Assembly (NCBI GenBank): GCA_003280515.1
Contig: QCER01000010.1
Coordinates: forward strand, 1 to 64,000
DNA: 64,000 nucleotides
Direction of reading: 5' to 3'
DNA from: Prochlorococcus sp. AG-355-P18
Lineage (GTDB): Bacteria; Cyanobacteriota; Cyanobacteriia; PCC-6307; Cyanobiaceae
Positions within the stretch are counted from its first letter, which is position 1. Each line of letters opens with the position of its first letter. Positions 28,108 to 36,121 of this stretch are shown piece after piece. Under the pieces are notes generated by a model that was given only the letters and a program-made list of their open reading frames with translations, had not been told where the DNA came from and ran no database searches. The translations under genes and the position numbers were made by a program.

Positions 28108-28911
28108 TTATCTTCTACCACCGACTATGACTGGGGGAGTACCTCCTTCTGAACCTGGTAAGCCAGGAACAACTTGTGTGCTACCATCCCATTTGTCGAG
28201 AAATAATTTGAAAAGTACCTGATCGTCGAGACTTCTATTTAATGTCTCATATCTTAGTGCTTCTTGTTCAGCAATTTCAACTTCAGTCTTTGCTCTAAGT
28301 AGTTGCTGACCAGCTATTTGCTTTTGTTCGATAGCAGCTCTATATTCTTCAGCGATCTCTAATCCAGTAAGATCTAAACTTTTAACATCTACGTAATCGA
28401 ATGAATTTAATTCTTGTGCAACGGTGTCGCCTACTTTTTCAGAAATTACTGCGAATTCAGTAGCAATTGTTTCTAGCTCATATTGAGAAAAGACTGATTT
28501 TAGTGCTTTTAGCAAAGATGGCTGAACTATTTTCTGATAAACATCGCTATTTCTGCTTGCAATAGTTGCGAAGATCCTTCCTGCCTCGTTAGGTTTAACT
28601 GAATACTTAACAGTAGCTGTAGCCCTAATAACTTGAAGATCTTTAGTTAGCGTTTCAAATTTTTCTGGTTGAACTTGGGTTTTTATATCAAATGGATATA
28701 CAGACTGAACAAATGGAAGTTTAAAGTTTAAACCAGCTCTCCTTGAGGGGCCACTTACTTTCCCTAGTGTTGTAATAACTGCAACTTGTCCAGAAGGTAC
28801 AACAAATAATGACTGGGTGAGCAAAAGAAAGCCTGTAAAAGACAATACAATTAGTAATGTTGCAGTCCCACCAGGACCTGTTGGTGTGACATTTTTAAAG
28901 GATGTTGACAT
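28108..28911 (-). CDS. Prohibitin-like SPFH-domain membrane protein
   Basis: A 267-residue SPFH/Band 7 protein. One membrane segment lies at about residues 18-38, followed by the SPFH domain (S-G-Q-V-A-V-I-T-T-L-G, then G-L-N-F-K-L-P-F-V). A coiled-coil helix rich in Glu, Ala and Gln (A-K-T-E-V-E-I-A-E-Q-E-A) follows at about 205-225, and the tail is Gly-rich. Bacterial prohibitins form ring-like membrane complexes linked to FtsH and membrane quality control. The gene has its own terminator (28025-28078) and no close same-strand partner. Confidence 0.92.
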   Translation of the reverse strand: MSTSFKNVTPTGPGGTATLLIVLSFTGFLLLTQSLFVVPSGQVAVITTLGKVSGPSRRAGLNFKLPFVQSVYPFDIKTQVQPEKFETLTKDLQVIRATATVKYSVKPNEAGRIFATIASRNSDVYQKIVQPSLLKALKSVFSQYELETIATEFAVISEKVGDTVAQELNSFDYVDVKSLDLTGLEIAEEYRAAIEQKQIAGQQLLRAKTEVEIAEQEALRYETLNRSLDDQVLFKLFLDKWDGSTQVVPGLPGSEGGTPPVIVGGRR

Positions 28912-29020
28912 TAAGTTTATTCTTTTAATTAATCATATTTAAATAGACTAATTAGTGCATTAAGAAGGCATTTAATTAAAATATTTTTTTAATAATTGCA
29001 AATTTAAATATAGATTTTAA

Positions 29021-29230
29021 TTAATAAATATTTGATTTAAATTCTCGCAAAAGTTCTAAATAAAGATCCTCATCTATCTCCCTTATATCATATTCAGAAG
29101 GTAACACACCATGCTTATGCTCATGTACCGCCATCCAACAAAATTTCTCTATTTCTTCTGTTGAAAAACGAGGGTATTCTTTTACATTCTTAATCAATGA
29201 TTTAATGAGAGATTTTGGGTAATCTGTCAT
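29021..29230 (-). CDS. Small protein, unknown function
   Basis: A 69-residue soluble protein with a plausible composition: helical, with H-E-H-K-H-G-V-L-P in the middle and many Glu and Lys. No domain recognised. It is 28 bases downstream of the YajQ gene on the same strand, so probably part of the same transcript. It lacks any overlapping alternative. The cluster of three histidines might bind metal, but this is a guess. Confidence 0.6.
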   Translation of the reverse strand: MTDYPKSLIKSLIKNVKEYPRFSTEEIEKFCWMAVHEHKHGVLPSEYDIREIDEDLYLELLREFKSNIY

Positions 29231-29258
29231 ATTTTTAAAAATAATCTTATTAAAGATT

Positions 29259-29756
29259 TTATCTAAAGTTATTAGCTTTTAGAGGAATGTTCAAAGACTC
29301 CTCCAACTCACTAACAAGCTTGATTGCCAATTGAAGATCATTTTTGCTCTTACTTGCAACTCTGAGTGTTTCCCCATTGATGCTGACATTAATTTTTTTA
29401 ATTTGATCTCTAATATTTTTACTGATTTTTTTTGCAATTTCTTGTTTAATTCCTTGTTTTAATAAAATTGTTTGTTTAATTCTATTACCACTAACTATTT
29501 CAATTTCACCGTAGTCAAATATTTTTAAGGATAAGTTTCTTTTTATTGCCTTTTGTCTAATTATGTCATTTACAGCATTCAAAGTAAGTTCGCTATTAGT
29601 AATTATAAAAATATTTTCTTTTTCTAAATCAACTGAAGTATCCGTGCCCTTTAAATCGTAACGCTGAGAAATTTCCCTTTTTACTTGATCCAAAGTATTG
29701 ACTAATTCTTGTCTATCAAAATCAGAAACTACATCAAATGAAAAACTTTCTGCCAT
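29259..29756 (-). CDS. YajQ family nucleotide-binding protein (UPF0234)
   Basis: A 165-residue YajQ homologue. F-S-F-D-V-V-S at the N terminus, R-Y-D-L-K-G-T-D, the L-K-Q-G-I-K-Q-E-I-A-K segment and S-K-S-K-N-D-L-Q near the C terminus are characteristic of the double ferredoxin-like fold. In Xanthomonas a member binds cyclic di-GMP; in other bacteria ribosome or tRNA binding has been proposed. It sits in a run of minus-strand genes with SLOG and DRTGG proteins upstream. Confidence 0.92.
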   Translation of the reverse strand: MAESFSFDVVSDFDRQELVNTLDQVKREISQRYDLKGTDTSVDLEKENIFIITNSELTLNAVNDIIRQKAIKRNLSLKIFDYGEIEIVSGNRIKQTILLKQGIKQEIAKKISKNIRDQIKKINVSINGETLRVASKSKNDLQLAIKLVSELEESLNIPLKANNFR

Positions 29757-29822
29757 AGTAAATTATTAAACGCTAAATATTTTTAGCATAAATCATCTTT
29801 TAAAAAGGGGAAATGGGTTAAT

Positions 29823-30335
29823 TTAATCAAAAAATAACAAACTAACCACTTTGCCCATTTCTTCAGCACATCTACAACTATTTAGCAAAGTTTCACTATC
29901 GTGAAAGGCAAAACATATTAATTGATCGCACCTAGTAATAATTTCTTGATTACAAAGACTACTTGCAAGTGGCAAAGGTAATTCATCATTTTCACTTTTT
30001 TCAACCAAATGCATAACCCTCTCAAGTTGATCCTTTATTTCAGGTACTTGTCTATCAAGACTTTGTGGTAATAAAACAGTTAATAATGATGGATTAATAT
30101 CTAAGACAGCTCGAATAACAGCTGCATTAACACCTTGAGATCCAGACGTGAGGATATTATGTCCTTCCTCTGCTAAAGACCGTGCTATCAACTCAATTAA
30201 GTGGATATCTACAACCGGTACGTGTCTAGTACCTAAAAAAGCAATTCTCCTTTTCCCATTATCTTGGAGTTTTGCAAGTTCTTGAGCTAAGGCATCAACA
30301 CCTTCAGTTACTGGTAGATCTAAAGAGCGACTCAA
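29823..30335 (-). CDS. SLOG/DprA-like Rossmann-fold protein
   Basis: A 170-residue protein of the LOG / DprA-like superfamily. R-I-A-F-L-G-T-R near residue 30 begins the fold, then N-I-L-T-S-G-S-Q-G-V-N-A-A-V-I is the nucleotide-binding glycine-rich segment, and later parts have I-T-R-C-D-Q-L-I-C-F-A. It has no DprA C-terminal domain and is too short to be full DprA; cyanobacterial members are often named DNA recombination-mediator protein A by domain match. Function could be nucleotide sensing. It begins 25 bases after the DRTGG-domain gene ends. Confidence 0.82.
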   Translation of the reverse strand: MSRSLDLPVTEGVDALAQELAKLQDNGKRRIAFLGTRHVPVVDIHLIELIARSLAEEGHNILTSGSQGVNAAVIRAVLDINPSLLTVLLPQSLDRQVPEIKDQLERVMHLVEKSENDELPLPLASSLCNQEIITRCDQLICFAFHDSETLLNSCRCAEEMGKVVSLLFFD

Positions 30336-30360
30336 AATAATAAAGTTCCTATATTTGAAA

Positions 30361-31470
30361 TTAGCATTTATCTGAAAAATTGCAGGGAAAATCTATCTTT
30401 TCGAGAATTCTTTTTAGATTTACATGCTCTTGAACTAATTGAATAGCATAAGAAGCTTTAATAGATTCATGTATTCTGACATGACCAAAAGCTTGTTCAA
30501 TAATTTCAACGGAGGAAAGAGTGTCTAATTCCACCTTTAAAATTGGCACCTCCAATTCCTCCGCTCTATGAATCAATTGTGACAAAGGATCTCCTAAACC
30601 AGTTAAAATAAGGCATTGAGTCGAAGCCTCCAAAGCAGCAAGTTGGATATCAGTTCTATCAGCTCCAGTAACTACAGCCATATTTCGTCTTCTCCTGAAA
30701 AATTCCATCGCAGAATTAACACCCATTGCACCAATACTTAATGTTTCAACAAGCAATTGATCTTTTTCAGGGCAACAAATTACTTGGGCATCTAGTCTTC
30801 TTACAAGCTCACCTACTGTGACACTTCTAAGAAGTGGTGATTTAGGCATCACTCCAAACACTTCAATATCTAGATCTTTAAGAGATGGTATTATTTCATT
30901 TTTAACTTTTTCGACTTCTTGCGGCAAAACTCCGTTTAATACAACTCCAGCCAATTTCTCGCCTAATTGTTTTTGCGCATCTAGTAATGCATCGACACTT
31001 TTACAATCTTCCCATAAATTCACAATTAAAACTTTCGCATTTAAATCCTTAGATAGTTGTGGGAGACTTAATCCATAAATCATACCCTCATGAAGACTTC
31101 CGGCTGCCTCTAAAATATTCAGACCTTCAAAATCATCATTAACCAATCCTTCAATCTGATCAAAACCTTTTCCTGGAAGTAAGTCTTTATTGAAGATTCT
31201 TTTTTCAGCTGAGATATTATCCAATAATCCTACTGAAGAAATTAAATTCTCCTCTTCGATATTTAATGTTGATCCAATAAACTTAACATCATCATCTATT
31301 AATCCTTCATAAGACATTGAGGGAAGATTAGTTAGTTCAATACAAGTTGCTAGAGGTTTTCCTATGCGTACTTTTTTTTTCTTCTGTAAAAGTTTGTTTG
31401 CTATCCCAAGAACCATTGCAGACTTACCACTAAATGGCTCACATGAGCCAATTAATAATATATCGCTCAT
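30361..31470 (-). CDS. P-loop/DRTGG-domain protein, phosphotransacetylase N-domain-like (COG0857)
   Basis: A 369-residue protein in two parts. Residues 1-200 are a BioD-like P-loop ATPase domain (C-E-P-F-S-G-K-S-A-M-V at about 9-19). A DRTGG domain follows at about 210-320 (G-E-L-V-R-R-L-D-A-Q-V-I-C-C), a fold that often binds nucleotides. This pair is the regulatory N-terminal half of long phosphate acetyltransferases; here the catalytic half is absent. Function is thus uncertain, and it may be a sensor. It begins the minus-strand run that continues with SLOG and YajQ proteins. Confidence 0.82.
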   Translation of the reverse strand: MSDILLIGSCEPFSGKSAMVLGIANKLLQKKKKVRIGKPLATCIELTNLPSMSYEGLIDDDVKFIGSTLNIEEENLISSVGLLDNISAEKRIFNKDLLPGKGFDQIEGLVNDDFEGLNILEAAGSLHEGMIYGLSLPQLSKDLNAKVLIVNLWEDCKSVDALLDAQKQLGEKLAGVVLNGVLPQEVEKVKNEIIPSLKDLDIEVFGVMPKSPLLRSVTVGELVRRLDAQVICCPEKDQLLVETLSIGAMGVNSAMEFFRRRRNMAVVTGADRTDIQLAALEASTQCLILTGLGDPLSQLIHRAEELEVPILKVELDTLSSVEIIEQAFGHVRIHESIKASYAIQLVQEHVNLKRILEKIDFPCNFSDKC

Positions 31471-31624
31471 AATTTAGTAAATTATTTATTAATAGGTTTA
31501 AGATAATATTTTTTTCAGAACTAAACAAATATTTATTTATGAGTTTTAATCAAATAGAAAAATAAATAATCTTTTTTTGGTAAATTTATTTTAATTCTTT
31601 GGTATCTCATAAAAATCAAGCACA

Positions 31625-32344
31625 ATGATAAATCCAACCAAAAACGAAAAAACCATTGGGATTACTGGAGCCTCAGGTGCGCTAGGGAAAGAATTAACAA
31701 AGTTGTTTCGTCAAAAAGGATATAAAGTGATTGGATTTACTCATAGTAAAACTAATTATGAAATAAATCTTGAATCTCCAAATGAATGGATTAAATGGGA
31801 ATGTGGGCAGGAGTCGTCATTAAAAAAACAATTAGAGAATATAGACATTTTAATTTTGAACCATGGTATTTATGATTTGAGTAGAGAAAATTCTAATTAT
31901 GAAAACTCAATTGAGATAAATGCATTAAGCAAATTCAAATTTTTAAATTTATTTGAAGATATAGCTCTAAGCAATGATTCACAAGTAAAAAAAGAGATTT
32001 GGATAAATACATCTGAAGCAGAAATATTACCCGCCCTAAATCCGTCATATGAGATTAGTAAATCCCTTATTGGTCAATTAGTTTCTTTCAAAAAAAATCT
32101 CCTAGACAAAAATACAAAGAAAAAATTTATAATAAAAAAAATCATCTTAGGACCATTTAAATCAGAACTTAATCCTCTTGGAATAATGAGTCCCAAATTT
32201 GTTTCTAGAAAAATTTATGATTTAGCCAATTCAAAAAATTATTTAGTAATAATTAGTCCAAACCCTTTAACCTATGTACTTTTCCCATTGAAAGAATTTT
32301 ATAATTTTTTGTATTGCCAAATTATCTATAAGTACAAATCTTAG
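31625..32344 (+). CDS. Short-chain dehydrogenase/reductase-like protein
   Basis: A 239-residue SDR fold. The dinucleotide motif is T-G-A-S-G-A-L-G-K near residue 15, the second motif is N-H-G (a variant of N-A-G), and the catalytic Tyr and Lys are spaced Y-E-I-S-K (Y-x3-K). The C-terminal portion is more divergent than in classic SDRs and has L-S-P-N-P-L-like hydrophobic segments. The start ATG 31625 is preceded by AGCACA only. Substrate unknown; it is not fabG, which lies at 51350. It converges on map with a 3-base gap. Confidence 0.85.
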   Translation: MINPTKNEKTIGITGASGALGKELTKLFRQKGYKVIGFTHSKTNYEINLESPNEWIKWECGQESSLKKQLENIDILILNHGIYDLSRENSNYENSIEINALSKFKFLNLFEDIALSNDSQVKKEIWINTSEAEILPALNPSYEISKSLIGQLVSFKKNLLDKNTKKKFIIKKIILGPFKSELNPLGIMSPKFVSRKIYDLANSKNYLVIISPNPLTYVLFPLKEFYNFLYCQIIYKYKS

Positions 32345-32347
32345 TGT

Positions 32348-33187
32348 TTAGAAATCTCGATCTGTCAATATTTCAATACCATCCTTTAAGACAACTATTG
32401 TATGTTCCCATTGGGCCGATAGTTTTCCATCTTTTGTTATTACGGTCCATCTATCATTTAGTGTTTTGCAAAATTTAGTCCCTTCATTAACAATAGGTTC
32501 CACCGCTAATGTCATTCCTTCACGGAGGACGACGTTGGGCAATTCTTTGGTCCGGAAATTAAATACCGATGGTTCTTCATGAAGATTTCTTCCAACCCCA
32601 TGACCTGTATAGTCTTCTACAACACTAAAGTCATTATTTACAACAACGTCTTCGATTTCCCCAGCCACATCTAGAAGTGTATTCCCTGCCTTGATTTTCG
32701 AGAGCCCCGCATACAATGCTTTATATGCTATGTCGCTAATTTTTTGAGCCTTTGGACTAACTTCTCCTACACAAATTGATATACAACTATCTCCATGGAA
32801 ACCATCTAAATATGCCCCTGTGTCAATTTTAACCAAGTCACCATTTTTAATTATTTTATTTTTACTTGGAATTCCGTGAACAACCTCATTATTAATACTA
32901 GAACAAATACTAGAAGGGAATCCATGGTAGCCCTTAAAACTTGGCACGGCTCCAAAACTTTTTATCCTCTTTTCTGCGAAATCATCTAAATCTTTTGTAC
33001 TCATTCCAGGTTTAATTAAGTCATTAATTTCCCTCAAAACTGTTGCGACAATCCTGCTAGATTTTTTCATCAAATTTATTTCCCGTGAAGACTTTATTTC
33101 AATTCCTCTTCTCCTCTGAATAAAAGGAACTTGATCATTAGCTTTGGAATTATTTTTATTTAACAAAAGATCTGCAAAATGTCTCAT
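32348..33187 (-). CDS. map: Methionine aminopeptidase (type I)
   Basis: It removes the N-terminal methionine. The metal ligands are visible in K-I-D-T-G-A-Y-L-D-G-F-H-G-D (two Asp), T-G-H-G-V-G-R-N (His), A-V-E-P-I-V (Glu) and Q-W-E-H-T-I (Glu). The first 30 or so residues before I-E-I-K-S are an extension and carry no recognised zinc finger. At 279 residues it is slightly longer than E. coli MAP. It is divergent from the PepSY-like gene. Confidence 0.95.
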   Translation of the reverse strand: MRHFADLLLNKNNSKANDQVPFIQRRRGIEIKSSREINLMKKSSRIVATVLREINDLIKPGMSTKDLDDFAEKRIKSFGAVPSFKGYHGFPSSICSSINNEVVHGIPSKNKIIKNGDLVKIDTGAYLDGFHGDSCISICVGEVSPKAQKISDIAYKALYAGLSKIKAGNTLLDVAGEIEDVVVNNDFSVVEDYTGHGVGRNLHEEPSVFNFRTKELPNVVLREGMTLAVEPIVNEGTKFCKTLNDRWTVITKDGKLSAQWEHTIVVLKDGIEILTDRDF

Positions 33188-33282
33188 TGGAATAAATAAT
33201 AGTAGTGGGTAAATATCTTTAAAATAGCCTTTATGGACTTGGCTACCTTAAATCTATCAATAACAATGGAAAAGAAACAAAA

Positions 33283-33591
33283 ATGAAAACTAAATTTAAT
33301 TCTAGGCAATTTCATAAGGCTTTGGCGCCCTGGGTTTTTCTTCCATTATTTATATCTTCAATTACTGGTCTTCTTTATAGGATTTCAAAAGATTTACTAG
33401 GTTACTCTAGAGAACAAGTTCATTGGTTAATGTCTCTCCATGAGGGCGAATGGCTTGGAGATAATGGGGAACTTATATACGTAATATTGAATTCCCTTGG
33501 AGTGTTATGGATGCTCGTCACTGGATTCCAAATGTTTTCAAAAACAATTTCATTTACCAAAAAGGTTACTAAAGGCGAGTCAAAAGGTTAA
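33283..33591 (+). CDS. PepSY-associated membrane protein, small
   Basis: A 102-residue protein with the PepSY-TM type N terminus: [16 protein letters not shown], a hydrophobic helix (about residues 14-34), a polar loop with [10 protein letters not shown] and a second helix at about 66-86. This is a shortened version of PepSY-TM proteins, which are often linked to iron or peptidase regulation. Histidines in both helices resemble heme- or metal-ligands, but no binding is demonstrated. It is 33 bases upstream of rplS. Confidence 0.75.
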   Translation: MKTKFNSRQFHKALAPWVFLPLFISSITGLLYRISKDLLGYSREQVHWLMSLHEGEWLGDNGELIYVILNSLGVLWMLVTGFQMFSKTISFTKKVTKGESKG

Positions 33592-33623
33592 GATATAGAA
33601 CTTGTAGGACAATAAAGACCAAA

Positions 33624-34094
33624 ATGGCCAAAGAGAAACAAGAGAAGGAATTAGAAACCGCTATTAAAGCTGAAGCATCAGTTGATGTGAAAGTTGAACA
33701 AGAGGGGAAAAATACGGTTTCTGCGACTACGCAAACCTTAAGTGCATCCAACCTTATTAAGGAATTTGAGAATGAACAACTAAAAAAAGAATTACCTGAA
33801 ATATATGTTGGAGACACTGTTAAAGTCGGAGTAAAAATTACAGAAGGTAATAAAGAAAGAGTCCAACCTTATGAAGGCGTTGTCATAGCAAAAAGGCATG
33901 GAGGTATCAACCAGACTATTACAGTTAGAAGAATTTTTCAGGGTATAGGTGTTGAAAGAGTATTTATGCTACATAGTCCACAGGTTGCCTCTCTAAAAGT
34001 TGAACGTAGAGGTAAAGTAAGAAGAGCTAAGTTATTCTATCTGAGAGATAGAGTAGGAAAAGCTACTCGCGTAAAACAACGCTTTGATCGATAA
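33624..34094 (+). CDS. rplS: 50S ribosomal protein L19
   Basis: Residues 43-156 match L19: [33 protein letters not shown] and R-V-F-M-L-H-S-P. Residues 1-42 are an acidic, Ser/Thr/Val-rich extension absent from most bacterial L19. The ATG at 33624 has a plausible position 32 bases after the PepSY stop; an internal start would give a shorter protein but lacks a matching Met. It opens the block that includes tRNA-Trp, the 64-residue protein, tRNA-Asp and gltX. Confidence 0.95.
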   Translation: MAKEKQEKELETAIKAEASVDVKVEQEGKNTVSATTQTLSASNLIKEFENEQLKKELPEIYVGDTVKVGVKITEGNKERVQPYEGVVIAKRHGGINQTITVRRIFQGIGVERVFMLHSPQVASLKVERRGKVRRAKLFYLRDRVGKATRVKQRFDR

Positions 34095-34147
34095 AGTTGT
34101 AAATTAATCAACTTATTGGTCACAAAGACGCTTATAATCATTTAAAT

Positions 34148-34220
34148 GCGTCGTTAGTTCAGTTGGTAGAACGCAGGTCTCCAAAACCTGATGTCGGGGG
34201 TTCAAGTCCTCCACGACGCG
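34148..34220 (+). tRNA. trnW: tRNA-Trp (anticodon CCA)
   Basis: A 73-base cloverleaf. The acceptor arms GCGTCGT (34148-34154) and ACGACGC (34213-34219) are exactly complementary, with discriminator G at 34220. The anticodon arm has stem CAGGT/ACCTG around loop CTCCAAA, so the anticodon is CCA. The T arm has GGGGG-TTCAAGT-CCTCC. No CCA end is encoded, as usual for cyanobacteria. It lies between rplS and the 64-residue protein gene. Confidence 0.97.
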
Positions 34221-34255
34221 TTTGATCAACATTATGTAAATCATTTTTTCATAAG

Positions 34256-34450
34256 ATGGAGTTAGATCTTCAACCTGGGGACGTAGTTAAAGTCCTCGAA
34301 TCAGCTGCTTTAGGATGGGTTCGTGCAAGAGTTATCAGAGTTAAGTCTGGTGGGAGAGTTGTCGTACAAAGTGACCAAGGCAGAGAATTTACTGCTAGAG
34401 GCAATCAAGTTAGGTTGATAGAACCTGCTGGTTTTAGACCTCAAAAATAA
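34256..34450 (+). CDS. Conserved 64-residue picocyanobacterial protein, SH3/KOW-like
   Basis: A small basic protein, mostly short beta strands: P-G-D-V-V-K-V-L-E, W-V-R-A-R-V-I-R-V-K-S-G-G-R-V-V-V and T-A-R-G-N-Q-V-R-L-I. The pattern is that of an SH3-like or KOW-like barrel, typical of nucleic-acid or ribosome contact. From memory, a very highly conserved protein of Prochlorococcus and marine Synechococcus has this size and this rplS/tRNA neighbourhood; I believe this is the one, but cannot check it here. It is flanked by tRNA-Trp and tRNA-Asp, so a translation role is a fair inference. Confidence 0.85.
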   Translation: MELDLQPGDVVKVLESAALGWVRARVIRVKSGGRVVVQSDQGREFTARGNQVRLIEPAGFRPQK

Positions 34451-34599
34451 ATAGTTGTTTACTGTAAGGCAGTTGAAAAACTAATTATTTCTGTAAATCC
34501 TCAAATTAAAAAATTTTTTTTATTACAACCCCATAAATTAAGTATTATGATCTGATAATTTTAAGAATGTAGTTCTAAATAAATTTAGAACAAAACTCT

Positions 34600-34673
34600 G
34601 GGACCGTAGTTCAACTGGTTAGAGCACCGCCCTGTCACGGCGGAAGTTGCGGGTTCGAATCCCGTCGGTCCCG
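34600..34673 (+). tRNA. trnD: tRNA-Asp (anticodon GTC)
   Basis: A 74-base cloverleaf. Acceptor arms GGGACCG (34600-34606) and CGGTCCC (34666-34672) are exactly complementary, followed by discriminator G at 34673. The anticodon stem CCGCC/GGCGG encloses loop CTGTCAC, giving anticodon GTC. The T arm is GCGGG-TTCGAAT-CCCGT. There is no encoded CCA. gltX begins 17 bases downstream. Confidence 0.98.
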
Positions 34674-34690
34674 TTTTTTCTAAAAGAAAT

Positions 34691-36121
34691 TTGGAAAAAC
34701 GTTTAAGACTAGCCCCAAGTCCAACGGGTTTATTTCATATTGGTACAGCCCGAACAGCATTATTCAACTGGTTGTATGCAAAAAAAATAGGCGGAAAATT
34801 TCTGATCAGAATAGAAGATACAGATTTTCTTCGATCTAAATCTGAATATACAAAAAATATATTAGAGGGATTGAAATGGCTTGGACTTAAATGGGATGGA
34901 GAACCTATAAATCAAAGTGACCGAATTTCGATTCATAAAAGTTACATCAAAAAGCTACTTGAATGTGGAGCTGCATATAGATGCTTTACAACAGAAAATG
35001 AAATTTCTGAACTTAGAGAAGAACAAAAAAAGAAAGGATTACCTCCTAAGCATGATAATAGACACAGAAGTCTTTCAAAAGAAGCAATAGAAACATTCAT
35101 ATCCCAAGGGAGGACTTCAGTAATAAGATTTAAGATTGATGAAAAAATTGATATTAAATGGGTAGATCAGATAAGAGGCGAAATCAAATGGCAAGGGAAG
35201 GATTTAGGCGGTGATTTAGTTTTATCAAGAAGGGCTAAGGGTTATGAGATTGGTGATCCTTTGTATAATCTTGCAGTTGTAGTTGATGATAATTTCATGA
35301 ATATTACTCACGTTGTAAGGGGTGAAGACCATATCTCGAACACTGCAAAACAAATATTGATTTATGAAGCACTAAATTTTAATTTGCCAACTTTTTCGCA
35401 TACACCCTTAATACTAAATAGCGAAGGGAAAAAATTATCTAAGAGAGATTGCGTTACTTCAATCGACGAATTTAGAGAAATGGGATATTTACCTGAGGCC
35501 CTATCGAACTATATGGCATTTTTAGGTTGGTCTCCAAAGTCTGCCGACAGAGAAATACTTTCACTTGAAGAAATATCTGAAATTTTTGACATATCAGAAA
35601 TAAATAAAGCTGGAGCTAAATTTAGTTGGGCAAAACTCAACTGGATTAATTCTCAATATATAAAAAATATGGAATCAATAAAGTTAATTGAGATCATGAG
35701 AAAATACTGGGATGATAATGGTTGGGAGCCTCCATCTCAAGAATGGGCTAATAAATTAGCAATTTTGATTAGAGACTCTATGACTCTTTTAAAAGACTCT
35801 ATTGATCAATCAAAACCATTTTTCTTAATACCTACAATTCAAAAAGAAGGCCAAGATTTTCTGGAAAACCGGGAAAGCAAATTATCTTTAAAACTAATCT
35901 TAAATTATTTAATTGAGCAAAATACTCTAAAACTAAATAAAGAGAAAGCCAAAGAAATAATAAACGAAATCTCAAAAAAGCATAATATTAAAAAAGGGAT
36001 ATTAATGAAATCATTAAGAGTAGCCTTTTTTGGATCTCTCAGTGGGCCAGATTTAATTCAAAGTTGGGAGCTTTTCGCAGAGAGTAAAACTGATAGAACT
36101 CGAATTGAAAGATGTCTTTAA
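34691..36121 (+). CDS. gltX: Glutamyl-tRNA synthetase
   Basis: A class I synthetase that makes Glu-tRNA for translation and for 5-aminolevulinate synthesis. The HIGH motif appears as H-I-G-T in F-H-I-G-T-A-R-T near residue 17, and the KMSKS motif as K-L-S-K-R near 250. The 476-residue length fits the bacterial discriminating or non-discriminating type; which cannot be stated from this sequence. The start is TTG at 34691, required for the E-K-R-L-R-L-A-P-S-P N terminus. It ends one base before the stop of the converging antiporter gene. Confidence 0.96.
   Translation: MEKRLRLAPSPTGLFHIGTARTALFNWLYAKKIGGKFLIRIEDTDFLRSKSEYTKNILEGLKWLGLKWDGEPINQSDRISIHKSYIKKLLECGAAYRCFTTENEISELREEQKKKGLPPKHDNRHRSLSKEAIETFISQGRTSVIRFKIDEKIDIKWVDQIRGEIKWQGKDLGGDLVLSRRAKGYEIGDPLYNLAVVVDDNFMNITHVVRGEDHISNTAKQILIYEALNFNLPTFSHTPLILNSEGKKLSKRDCVTSIDEFREMGYLPEALSNYMAFLGWSPKSADREILSLEEISEIFDISEINKAGAKFSWAKLNWINSQYIKNMESIKLIEIMRKYWDDNGWEPPSQEWANKLAILIRDSMTLLKDSIDQSKPFFLIPTIQKEGQDFLENRESKLSLKLILNYLIEQNTLKLNKEKAKEIINEISKKHNIKKGILMKSLRVAFFGSLSGPDLIQSWELFAESKTDRTRIERCL

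Noticed and set aside
28912-29020. Small ORFs in the gap upstream of the prohibitin gene
   Set aside because: All are shorter than about 20 codons and AT-rich without a ribosome site.
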